Shown: one piece after another, positions 32,593-40,451 of the stretch
Position numbering within the stretch: the first letter of the stretch is position 1
Layout of the letters: each line of letters begins with the position of its first letter
Source: Bacteroidales bacterium
GTDB lineage: Bacteria > Bacteroidota > Bacteroidia > Bacteroidales > F082
Length of the DNA: 64,000 nt
Assembly: GCA_013141455.1 (NCBI GenBank)
Contig: JABFQW010000053.1
Coordinates: 29,322 to 93,321, forward strand
Direction of reading: 5' to 3'
Notes under the pieces: model-generated
The model's database searches: none
What the model was told of the DNA's origin: nothing
Seen by the model: only the letters and a program-made list of their open reading frames with translations
Made by a program: the position numbers and the translations under genes

Positions 32593-34201
32593 CCATTGAC
32601 TTTATATTCGCCTGATGACGCATTCGTCTGTTTAGTGTCTGAATACATTCACGCCGCGGAATAATCACCGAAACACCTTCATAGGCCAATTCCTCCTGCA
32701 TTATTTTTATATTCTCCTCATGATATTTACGCAATGGTTTAAGCACCCTGATATGTTCTTCTTTTACACCAACACCCCTGCAAATATCTTCTACCTTACC
32801 AAAAGCCGATGATGTTTGTCCACCGGTCATACCTGTTGTAGAATTATCAAGGATTAAAACAGTTATCGGTGAATTATTATTAACTGCATCCAATAAACCT
32901 GTAATTCCGGAATGTGTGAATGTCGAATCGCCGATAGCAGCAACCGAAGGTACAAGACCCGCATCTGCTGCACCGATCGCCATGGTGATACTGGCACCCA
33001 TATCCACACAACTGTTGATCGATTCGAGCGGTTCTAGGGCGCTTAAGGTATAACATCCGATATCCGAAAAAACGCGTCCTTTTCCGTAAGCAAGAATGGC
33101 ATCGTTCAAGGCAAGAAAAGTGTCGTTGTGCGAACATCCGTCGCACAACCGTGGTGGCCGGTTTTTTATAAATTCAGGAATATCCTTGCCAACATGTACA
33201 CCAATTCCCAACGCTTTTGCCACGATATTCGGCGTTAATTCACCATCACGGGGTATCGTACCATCGAGACGTCCATGAATGGGTTTTCCTGTATTTAATA
33301 TACCTTTAAGCAACTCCTCAATGATGGGATAACCATCTTCCAGAACCAAAATCTCCTTACTATCGTTGTATATCTCACGAACCATATCATCCGGTACCGG
33401 ATATTGGCCAATTTTCAATAAATTAAATTGAAACGACTTTTCGGTAAAATTCTCCATCAGATAATTGTAAGCCAGTCCAAAGGCAATAATGCCCAGACTT
33501 TTATCGGAACCAGGTTTATAATAGTTAAATCCTGATTCTTTTGCTAACTGCTGCAGTTCAGCTTGTTTCGACAGCAATTCACGATATTGTTTGCGTGCGA
33601 TTGCTGGCAGCAATACAAACTGGCGCAGGTTTGATGGTAATTTCAATTCATTCTGGAGCCTGATCTGAGCAGTAGTAACTCCACTACGCGAATGCGCTAA
33701 TCGGGTTGTAATGCGCAGCATGACTGGTATATGCATTTTTTCGGACAGATCGAATGCGTATCGGATCATGTCGTAAGCTTCCTGCTGGTTGGTGGGTTCA
33801 AGAATCGGAACGAACGAAAATTTGGCGTAAAAACGTGAATCCTGCTCATTCTGTGACGAGTGCATGGATGGATCATCTGCTGCTACAACGACCAATCCAC
33901 CGTTAGCGCCGGTGATGGCCGAATTGATAAAAGCATCAGCGGCAACATTCAAACCAACATGTTTCATACATACCAGGGCACGTTTGCCGGCATAGGACAT
34001 GCCGAGGGCCGATTCCATCGCGGTTTTCTCATTGGATGACCACAAGGCTCTGATTTTTAAATGCTTCGCTTCTTTTGAAGCCTGAATATATTCCATGATT
34101 TCGGTGGACGGGGTGCCCGGGTACGCATAAACTCCTGATAATCCTGAATCAATGGCTCCCTGTGCAATAGCTTCATCGCCTAATAATAATAGTTGGGGCA
34201 T
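32585..34201 (-). CDS. iorA: Indolepyruvate:ferredoxin oxidoreductase subunit alpha, short form
   Basis: A 538-residue TPP-dependent subunit. The N-terminal pyrimidine-binding domain starts GDEAIAQGAIDSGLSGVYAY. A Cys-containing RLCDGCSHNDTF precedes the TPP-Mg motif GDSTFTHSGI...NNNSP...DNST (about 420-460). Archaeal IorA has a C-terminal domain with two [4Fe-4S] clusters. Here the protein stops soon after VIIPRRECIQTLNRR, and no C-x-x-C-x-x-C series is present, so electrons must leave by another route or protein. Short forms like this are seen in Bacteroidota. It forms an operon with iorB. Confidence 0.9.
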   Translation of the reverse strand: MPQLLLLGDEAIAQGAIDSGLSGVYAYPGTPSTEIMEYIQASKEAKHLKIRALWSSNEKTAMESALGMSYAGKRALVCMKHVGLNVAADAFINSAITGANGGLVVVAADDPSMHSSQNEQDSRFYAKFSFVPILEPTNQQEAYDMIRYAFDLSEKMHIPVMLRITTRLAHSRSGVTTAQIRLQNELKLPSNLRQFVLLPAIARKQYRELLSKQAELQQLAKESGFNYYKPGSDKSLGIIAFGLAYNYLMENFTEKSFQFNLLKIGQYPVPDDMVREIYNDSKEILVLEDGYPIIEELLKGILNTGKPIHGRLDGTIPRDGELTPNIVAKALGIGVHVGKDIPEFIKNRPPRLCDGCSHNDTFLALNDAILAYGKGRVFSDIGCYTLSALEPLESINSCVDMGASITMAIGAADAGLVPSVAAIGDSTFTHSGITGLLDAVNNNSPITVLILDNSTTGMTGGQTSSAFGKVEDICRGVGVKEEHIRVLKPLRKYHEENIKIMQEELAYEGVSVIIPRRECIQTLNRRMRHQANIKSMEG

Positions 34202-34366
34202 GGCTAAACGTAATTTTAGGATAAAAACTTAAATTTCTTTGTTACAAAAATAACAATTCTATGTATGTGCAAGGCATCCCGGAAATCCATATTGATTCTA
34301 AATTAGTTGTCGCCAGTTTCAGTATTTCGGGTAAATTGAGTAAGTTCGCCTCCTGATTAATTGATT

Positions 34367-34966
34367 ATGAATTTTCTTGCACATGCTTACTTATCGGGTG
34401 ACGATGCTGAACTCATGATAGGAAATTTCGTTGCCGACAGCATCAAGGGGAAAACGCTTTCTGATTATCCGCAACGGATCAGAGAGGGGGTGGCACTCCA
34501 CCGGGCTATTGACAATTTTACGGATAATCATCCTGTTGTCAGGGATTCAATTGAAACATTACGGCCAGTTTTTAGCAAATTTTCAGGCGTCGTACTTGAT
34601 ATTTATTTTGACCATTTTCTGGCACGCAACTGGAACCAGTGGAGTGAAAGGGATTTAACAGAGTATGTTTCATGGGTTTATAAGATACTTGTTCGCAGGT
34701 ACCTTATTTTGCCATCCCGGTCAAAACGGATTCTACCTTTTATGATGGCTCAGAACTGGTTGGTTGGCTACGCCAATTTTACCGATCTTGAACGTGTTTT
34801 TCGTGGTATGACACGCCGGTCGAATTTTTACTCTGGTATGGAACTGGCTGTGATTTTTCTCATCGAAAATCACGATCGTCTCGAAGTTTCATTCAATGAA
34901 TACTTCCCTGATCTGAAACAATTCTCAAATAATTATATCTCACAATTGAACCTTGAAGTGAGATGA
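34367..34966 (+). CDS. acpH: Acyl carrier protein phosphodiesterase-like protein
   Basis: A 199-residue protein of the AcpH/DUF479 family, starting MNFLAHAYLSGDDAELMIGN, the family's N-terminal signature with conserved His and Asp; GVALHRAIDNFTDNHP follows near 43-58 with further conserved His and Asp residues of a metal site (HD-like fold). AcpH removes the 4'-phosphopantetheine arm from holo-ACP. The ATG at 34367 was preferred to a TTG six bases earlier because the family begins with MNFLAH. It is single and convergent with the next gene. Confidence 0.85.
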   Translation: MNFLAHAYLSGDDAELMIGNFVADSIKGKTLSDYPQRIREGVALHRAIDNFTDNHPVVRDSIETLRPVFSKFSGVVLDIYFDHFLARNWNQWSERDLTEYVSWVYKILVRRYLILPSRSKRILPFMMAQNWLVGYANFTDLERVFRGMTRRSNFYSGMELAVIFLIENHDRLEVSFNEYFPDLKQFSNNYISQLNLEVR

Positions 34967-34974
34967 AAGTGCAA

Positions 34975-35382
34975 TTATGCAGTAATTTTCTTCATCCAGC
35001 GCCAATGCGTGATAAACAGGGCAAAAGAAATGACGATTAAAATACAATCAATAATGATTGACCGGTGCGACTGATGCCGGATTGATTGAATCTTGTCATC
35101 TTTTGCTGCCTGATACATGGCACGTAATGTTGCATCATCGGGAATGTAGGATGGTTGGTTTGTTTCATCACCTTGTTTAGAAGTTTTGAGTAAATCCATC
35201 TTGTAATTCTCGAATGAGGCCAAACTTGGTGAACCTGGCTGGGTCCAGCCTGCATGAATGGGATCCTCCAAATCAATTACGGCATTCACGAGTGTTGTTA
35301 TCGAAATTAAAAACGTGATAACTGCCACCAAACAAATCGTGTAACCATAAATTTGGGCGCCGACTTTTTGTGATTTTTCCAT
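34975..35382 (-). CDS. Two-segment membrane protein, unknown function
   Basis: A 135-residue protein with predicted membrane segments near residues 12-36 and 108-126 and a hydrophilic middle of about 70 residues that presumably faces the periplasm. No motif is recognised. It ends 8 bases from the end of acpH in convergent orientation. Expression is likely from a promoter in the long gap 35383-36138. Confidence 0.6.
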   Translation of the reverse strand: MEKSQKVGAQIYGYTICLVAVITFLISITTLVNAVIDLEDPIHAGWTQPGSPSLASFENYKMDLLKTSKQGDETNQPSYIPDDATLRAMYQAAKDDKIQSIRHQSHRSIIIDCILIVISFALFITHWRWMKKITA

Positions 35383-35688
35383 CTGGCTTTTTTTTATGAT
35401 TACAAAGATATAATGATTGTCATCGGAAAAGGTAATCTATTACGTAAATACCTGACAATCAAACGAAATTTAAAATTATCTGATTTGTATTCAGAGGTAT
35501 CTCAAATTGAAATTATCTGATTTGGAATCAATTTCAGCATTGAATCCGGACTGACAGAAAAAATGAACCACGGTTAAAATATTGTAACTATTCACCCATT
35601 TAAGCCACAGATTACCTGCGGTGAGAAAAGTTCACAGATTATTAGCTAAGGTGTTTATAAATGAAAAGCATTAATTTCACTGATTTGT
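35383..35688. other. Gene-free stretch between membrane protein gene and hairpin
   Basis: AT-rich and non-coding. It contains CACAGATT- and TTCACAGATT-type short repeats common in Bacteroidota spacers. No gene seen. Confidence 0.35.
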
Positions 35689-35722
35689 AATTTTTCATTC
35701 CGACAAGTCGGAATGAAAAATT
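35689..35722. repeat. Perfect 16-bp hairpin
   Basis: Arms 35689-35704 and 35707-35722 (AATTTTTCATTCCGAC and its complement) pair perfectly around a 2-base centre. The outer part is A/T runs, so it could act as a bidirectional terminator, but no gene ends nearby; it is about 40 bases left of MITE copy B. Confidence 0.6.
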
Positions 35723-35760
35723 TGATAAATCTGTGACATTTATAATTTTGTATTTAATTA

Positions 35761-36041
35761 GGGTCTGCTGAAAAACCCACTGAGGGTTCGGGTTGACCTC
35801 GTAGAGGTCACATGTTTATAGAAAATGATGATGAGAAAGATATTCGACCCCGGACGGAGTCGAATATTTACATGTTTGATCTATTCTATAAATATTTTAT
35901 CCCTCCGGGATAATTTTTAGACAATCCGAATATTAAGTGCAAGCATTTTTTTGTTGCCTTGAAAATTGCTTGCATTTCTTTCTCGCAAATCATCATTTAT
36001 ATTATTCAATATCAATGAGTAATCTGTTTTTCAGCAGACCC
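35761..36041 (-). mobile_element. MITE-like element, copy B
   Basis: A 281-bp element with perfect 16-bp terminal inverted repeats (GGGTCTGCTGAAAAAC at the left, GTTTTTCAGCAGACCC at the right) and a flanking TAATTA on both sides that could be a target duplication. It is largely the reverse complement of copy A at 29684-29967, sharing ATCCCTCCGGGAT and GACCCCGGACGGAGTC dyads. It has no coding capacity. Being less decayed at its ends, it is likely the younger copy. Confidence 0.8.
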
Positions 36042-36080
36042 TAATTAATCAAGGGCTGAATAGTTATAAAATATTTTGAC

Positions 36081-36120
36081 AAAAAAAACTCCAACTTCCT
36101 TATAAATTGAAAGTTGGAGT
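36081..36120 (-). terminator. Rho-independent terminator of gltA
   Basis: On the minus strand, ACTCCAACTT and AAGTTGGAGT form a perfect 10-bp stem followed by eight T. It begins 19 bases after the citrate synthase stop codon. Confidence 0.85.
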
Positions 36121-36138
36121 ACAACGAAATTAGTTTTG

Positions 36139-37476
36139 CTATTCGTCGGGCATATCAATAGTCAGGTTTTGTTGTTTGATACCAACCATTTCTTCGAGCA
36201 TATCGGTAGTAAGTGATTTAGGACGCTCGAGCGGATAATTCAGCGCCCTGTCCCAAATCAGATTTGCTACCACACCGATTGACCTTCCAATACCGAACAG
36301 AACAGTATAGAAATCATATTCTGTTACACCGTAGTGCCATTGAATTACGCCGGATTGCGCATCCACATTGGGCCAGGGGTTTTTTGCCTTACCGTGTTCT
36401 TTCAACACTCCGGGGGCTACTTTATACAATAAATCAACATATTTAAAAATTGGATCCTCGGTGAGATGTTTCAGGCTGAATTCACGCTGAATCATATACC
36501 GTGGATCGGTTTTGCGTAACACCGCGTGACCAAAACCGGGAACTACATGACCACCACGCAAGGTATCCCAAACAAACTGCCGCATTTCAGCTTCGGTCGG
36601 AACTTCGCCGCCCATCTTATCCATCACTTCCTGCAACCAACGCAGTACTTCCTGGTTTGCCAAACCGTGCAAAGGACCAGCCAAACCATTGATCATGGCC
36701 GAAGTACATAAATATACATCGGACAATGAACTTCCGACAAGATGTGCTGTGTGGGCACTCACGTTGCCGCTTTCGTGATCTGCATGAATGATGAAGTGCA
36801 TGCGCGAAACATCATCATAAGGTTTAGGTTTGTTCATCATATGGGCAAAATTACCTCCAAAATCCAGATCAGGATTACCCACGATCCTTTTGCCATCACG
36901 ATAAAGTTTTGCGTAGATGTAGGAAGCGATTTCGGGTAATTTGGCAAGTAAATTCAGGCCATCCTCAAACATCGGATCCCAATATTCCGATTTATTGATA
37001 CCTGCCTTGTATTTTTTTGCAAAGAATGATTCCCTCGACATGGCAAGAATTGCGGATGAAAACATTGCCATTGGGTGGCTGCAACATGGCCATGCATCTA
37101 TTACTTCATAAACGTATCGTGGCAGAATACGTCGTTTCGAAAACTCGTCAATCAAATCATTTACCTGGGTTGCGTTTGGAACATCACCGGTAAGTAATAA
37201 ATAAAGTAAGCCTTCAACATAAGGGATTTCAGAGTTTTTACCTTTTGGCAATAACTGGAAGACTTCGTTTAAGGTATATCCACGATAGCGAATGCCTTCA
37301 TTTGGGTCGAGGTATGAAATATCAGTAACCAAACACTTTATACCACGCATACCACCAATAATCTGGTTCACTTTTACTTTGTCAACAACGACTTCGCCGT
37401 ATTCATCGAGAAGTGCCTTGGTTCGTGGCCGCCATTCGTTAATTTTTGCTCTGAGAGCGAGTTTTAAATCTGACAT
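36139..37476 (-). CDS. gltA: Citrate synthase, eukaryotic (mitochondrial) type
   Basis: A 445-residue enzyme joining acetyl-CoA and oxaloacetate to citrate. Catalytic residues are visible as His in GPLHGLANQEVLRWL (about 268-282), His in PGFGHAVLRKTDPRY (about 315-330) and the later Asp in DAQSG. The HADHESGNVSAHTAHLVGS stretch and overall length match mitochondrial and Bacteroidota type I synthases rather than the hexameric E. coli form. It lies 30 bases after icd on the same strand, so two consecutive TCA-cycle genes form an operon, ended by a clear terminator. Confidence 0.95.
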   Translation of the reverse strand: MSDLKLALRAKINEWRPRTKALLDEYGEVVVDKVKVNQIIGGMRGIKCLVTDISYLDPNEGIRYRGYTLNEVFQLLPKGKNSEIPYVEGLLYLLLTGDVPNATQVNDLIDEFSKRRILPRYVYEVIDAWPCCSHPMAMFSSAILAMSRESFFAKKYKAGINKSEYWDPMFEDGLNLLAKLPEIASYIYAKLYRDGKRIVGNPDLDFGGNFAHMMNKPKPYDDVSRMHFIIHADHESGNVSAHTAHLVGSSLSDVYLCTSAMINGLAGPLHGLANQEVLRWLQEVMDKMGGEVPTEAEMRQFVWDTLRGGHVVPGFGHAVLRKTDPRYMIQREFSLKHLTEDPIFKYVDLLYKVAPGVLKEHGKAKNPWPNVDAQSGVIQWHYGVTEYDFYTVLFGIGRSIGVVANLIWDRALNYPLERPKSLTTDMLEEMVGIKQQNLTIDMPDE

Positions 37477-37506
37477 ATTTTCAGGAGTATTTCTTAATGA
37501 TTTTTT

Positions 37507-38736
37507 TTACAATGACAGGCGTTTCGACATTTCTTCGTTAATCGCGTTTAAAAAGTCTTCAGTATATAGATAATGTTCAGGTTTCAAAGCTTTTTCATGA
37601 ATTAAAATAGCGAGATCCTTGGTCATTTTTCCAGATTCAACAACAGATACACAAACTTTCTCCAATGTGTGAGCAAAATGTATAAGTTCATTATTTCCAT
37701 CTAATTTACCCCTGTGTGCAAGACCACGGGTCCAGGCATAGATTGAAGCAATCGGATTGGTTGAGGTTGGATTCCCTTTTTGATGTTCACGGAAATGACG
37801 CGTGACTGTTCCATGTGCAGCTTCGGCCTCCATCGTTAATCCATCCGGTGTAATCAGTACCGAAGTCATTAATCCTAAGGATCCGAATCCCTGAGCTAAG
37901 GTATCTGACTGAACGTCACCATCATAATTTTTACATGCCCATACAAACTTGCCGCTCCATTTAAGTGCTGAGGCAACCATATCATCGATAAGGCGATGTT
38001 CGTAGGTGATTCCTTTTTCCATGAATTTTGTTACAAATTCTGTTTGATATACCTCTTCGAAGATATCTTTAAAGCGGCCATCATATTTCTTCAGGATGGT
38101 GTTTTTCGTGGACAAGTATAATGGCCAACCTTTTTGCAATGCCATATTGAAACACGAATGGGCAAAACCGCGTATCGATTCATCGGTATTATACATGGCA
38201 AGGGCAACGCCATCACCCTTATAATTATAAACCTCGAATTGTTGAACTGCACTTCCGTCTTCGGGGGTGAAAGCAATGGTGAGCTTACCTTTGCCTTTTG
38301 TTACAAAATCAGTGGCTTTGTATTGATCGCCAAAGGCATGACGGCCAATTACAATAGGATCGGTCCAGCCCGGGACTAATTTTGGGATGTTTTTGATGAT
38401 GATGGGTTCACGAAAAACAGTGCCGTCTAAAATGTTACGGATTGTTCCGTTTGGCGACTTATACATCTCTTTCAACCCAAACTCGGTTACTCGTTTTTCA
38501 TCGGGTGTTATGGTAGCACATTTGATACCGACATTGTATTTCCGTATTGCTTCGGCAGCTTCAACAGTAACACGGTCGGAAGTAGCATCGCGGTTTTCCA
38601 TTCCCAGATCGAAATATTTGATGTCGATTTCAAGGTAAGGCAGTATAAGTTTCTCTTTGATGAACTTCCAAATCACACGTGTCATTTCATCTCCATCCAA
38701 TTCAACAACTGGATTGGTAACTTTAATTTTATTCAT
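37507..38736 (-). CDS. icd: Isocitrate dehydrogenase (NADP+), eukaryotic-type
   Basis: A 409-residue homodimeric NADP-dependent enzyme converting isocitrate to 2-oxoglutarate and CO2. It starts [20 protein letters not shown], as cytosolic/mitochondrial eukaryotic IDH does. The substrate-binding [19 protein letters not shown] (about 95-113) and the cofactor region [20 protein letters not shown] (about 310-329) are present. This type is typical of Bacteroidota. It is the first gene of an operon with citrate synthase. The 280-base gap upstream is shared with the divergent pspC gene. Confidence 0.95.
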   Translation of the reverse strand: MNKIKVTNPVVELDGDEMTRVIWKFIKEKLILPYLEIDIKYFDLGMENRDATSDRVTVEAAEAIRKYNVGIKCATITPDEKRVTEFGLKEMYKSPNGTIRNILDGTVFREPIIIKNIPKLVPGWTDPIVIGRHAFGDQYKATDFVTKGKGKLTIAFTPEDGSAVQQFEVYNYKGDGVALAMYNTDESIRGFAHSCFNMALQKGWPLYLSTKNTILKKYDGRFKDIFEEVYQTEFVTKFMEKGITYEHRLIDDMVASALKWSGKFVWACKNYDGDVQSDTLAQGFGSLGLMTSVLITPDGLTMEAEAAHGTVTRHFREHQKGNPTSTNPIASIYAWTRGLAHRGKLDGNNELIHFAHTLEKVCVSVVESGKMTKDLAILIHEKALKPEHYLYTEDFLNAINEEMSKRLSL

Positions 38737-38984
38737 ATCCGGAAAAAATCAGATGTTATTAGTTTTATATTTCTAAAGAAATTTTTCGTAGGTAAAAATA
38801 CAAAAAAATACTGCTTTCCAACAAGACATTGTGAAAAATAAACAGTAATATAACGTGTTGTAAATCAAATTTATATTGTTTTAACCCTTAAAAGTTGCCA
38901 ACATAATTCATCGTCAAACGGTTTTGTACACTAAGTTTTTTTTGATAACTGACTTACAATAAATACCATGTTAGATTAATGTTA

Positions 38985-38992
38985 TACCTTTG
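38985..38992 (+). promoter_or_regulatory. Bacteroidota -7 promoter element of the pspC operon
   Basis: TACCTTTG matches TAnnTTTG, 24 bases before the ATG at 39017. Confidence 0.6.
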
Positions 38993-39016
38993 ATTTGGGT
39001 TTTAAAAAACAAAGTA

Positions 39017-39475
39017 ATGACTACTACATCAGGATTACACCGGAACCAGCATCAAAAGGTAATTGCAGGAGTTTGCAGCGGATTGGCCGAAAGTTTAAAG
39101 ATTGATACCGTCATAGTACGTTTGATTTTCGTTTTGTTGGCTGTGGTTGTAGGTGGAGGCATATTCATTTACATCGTGTTATGGATTGTATTACCCGAAA
39201 ATCCGGTTTATTTTCCACCACAGGATGCCTCCACCGATAAAAGCAACGATAAACAAACAGAAGAACCTTTGGGACAACGTCCGAATTTCGATTTTGTGGC
39301 CGAACCTGCCGATAGTAAAAAAAACAGGCGTCAGTTGATTCTGGGCGTGGTATTCATTGGTCTGGGTATGGTATTATTGTTGCCGAGTTTTTTCGATAAT
39401 ATTGATTTTGCCGATTTGTGGCCGCTCGCACTGATCATAGTTGGCATAGTTTTGCTTCGACCATCATTAAAATAA
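39017..39475 (+). CDS. PspC-domain membrane protein
   Basis: A 152-residue protein. The PspC domain covers about residues 6-62 (LHRNQHQKVIAGVCSGLAES and a membrane segment up to IVLPE). A charged linker follows, then two further hydrophobic segments (about 107-124 and 130-148). PspC proteins sense or answer envelope stress. The ATG at 39017 was chosen because a TTG- or ATG-type start further upstream would lie on top of the promoter. The LiaF-like gene follows after 7 bases, then a TonB receptor, so it is probably part of a three-gene envelope operon. Confidence 0.85.
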   Translation: MTTTSGLHRNQHQKVIAGVCSGLAESLKIDTVIVRLIFVLLAVVVGGGIFIYIVLWIVLPENPVYFPPQDASTDKSNDKQTEEPLGQRPNFDFVAEPADSKKNRRQLILGVVFIGLGMVLLLPSFFDNIDFADLWPLALIIVGIVLLRPSLK

Positions 39476-39482
39476 TTGTGTT

Positions 39483-40397
39483 ATGAAACATCAGAATGTT
39501 TTTTGGGGGACTATATTAATCACTTTTGGGCTGTTGTTTATGTTCGACCGTCTGGGTGTTTTTGAATTGGAATGGTTCATGGTTTGGCGGTTATGGCCCG
39601 TATTGCTGATCCTTTGGGGTGTATCAATATTGCCGGTCCGTGGCCTTTTTAAAATGATACTGGCAATTGGTGTAGCGGCACTGAGCTTGCTGATTTATGC
39701 AAATCTTGACCCTGAGGAATCACCGTTTCATCGGAATTTTCATTATAATTACACTGACGAAGATACAACTGATAGTGAAGACATTAACCAGGTATTTAGT
39801 CACCCGATTGATACTGATACAACTGCTTTATTGAAAATGACAGCTGGTGCCGGTAAGTTTATGTTGAATGGAACGACCAATGAACTCATTTATATAAACA
39901 AAAGCGGTGGTAAAATTGGTTACGATTTTAAGGTTGAAGAGATGGATGGAAATGCAACCGTTTCGTTAGAGCAGAATTCAGATATCAATATACAGAGGAA
40001 ACGACCAAATAACCTTGATATCCAGTTAAATGAAAATCCAATTTGGGGATTTGATGTAGAAATTGGAGCAGCCGATTTTAATTTCGACCTTACACCGTTT
40101 AAAGTAAGTAAAATTGATATCGAGGGAGGTGCAACATCAATTCGGTTTAAATTAGGCAATTTGTATCCGGAAACGGAGGTGAATATAGATGCTGCTGCAT
40201 CGAGCATCAATATGCGGATACCCGAAACTGCCGGATGTTCAATTTTGGGCAGTTCCATCTTATCGCACCGCGATATGAAAGGCTTTATTCAGGTGAGTAA
40301 GGGTCATTATGAAACAGAGAATTATGCAACAGCCAGTCAAAAAATAAAAATTAGTGTAGATGCAGCGGTATCGAGTTTTGAGATTACACGATACTAA
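39483..40397 (+). CDS. LiaF-like membrane protein (cell-wall stress response)
   Basis: A 304-residue protein with an N-terminal block of three to four membrane segments (about 7-26, 31-47, 52-72; LiaI/LiaF-like with WRLWPVLLILWGVSIL) and a C-terminal beta-rich domain (about 120-300) of the LiaF/adhesin-like type, with repeating strands and DAAASSINMRIP. LiaF proteins in Firmicutes restrain the LiaRS response to cell-wall damage; Bacteroidota members often pair with PspC, as here. No LiaRS is adjacent. A possible partner is the PspC protein encoded 7 bases upstream. Confidence 0.82.
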   Translation: MKHQNVFWGTILITFGLLFMFDRLGVFELEWFMVWRLWPVLLILWGVSILPVRGLFKMILAIGVAALSLLIYANLDPEESPFHRNFHYNYTDEDTTDSEDINQVFSHPIDTDTTALLKMTAGAGKFMLNGTTNELIYINKSGGKIGYDFKVEEMDGNATVSLEQNSDINIQRKRPNNLDIQLNENPIWGFDVEIGAADFNFDLTPFKVSKIDIEGGATSIRFKLGNLYPETEVNIDAAASSINMRIPETAGCSILGSSILSHRDMKGFIQVSKGHYETENYATASQKIKISVDAAVSSFEITRY

Positions 40398-40451
40398 TCG
40401 GTCAGTGCTTTCCGAACGATCACCCATAAATTATTCTTTAACTATTTGAAA

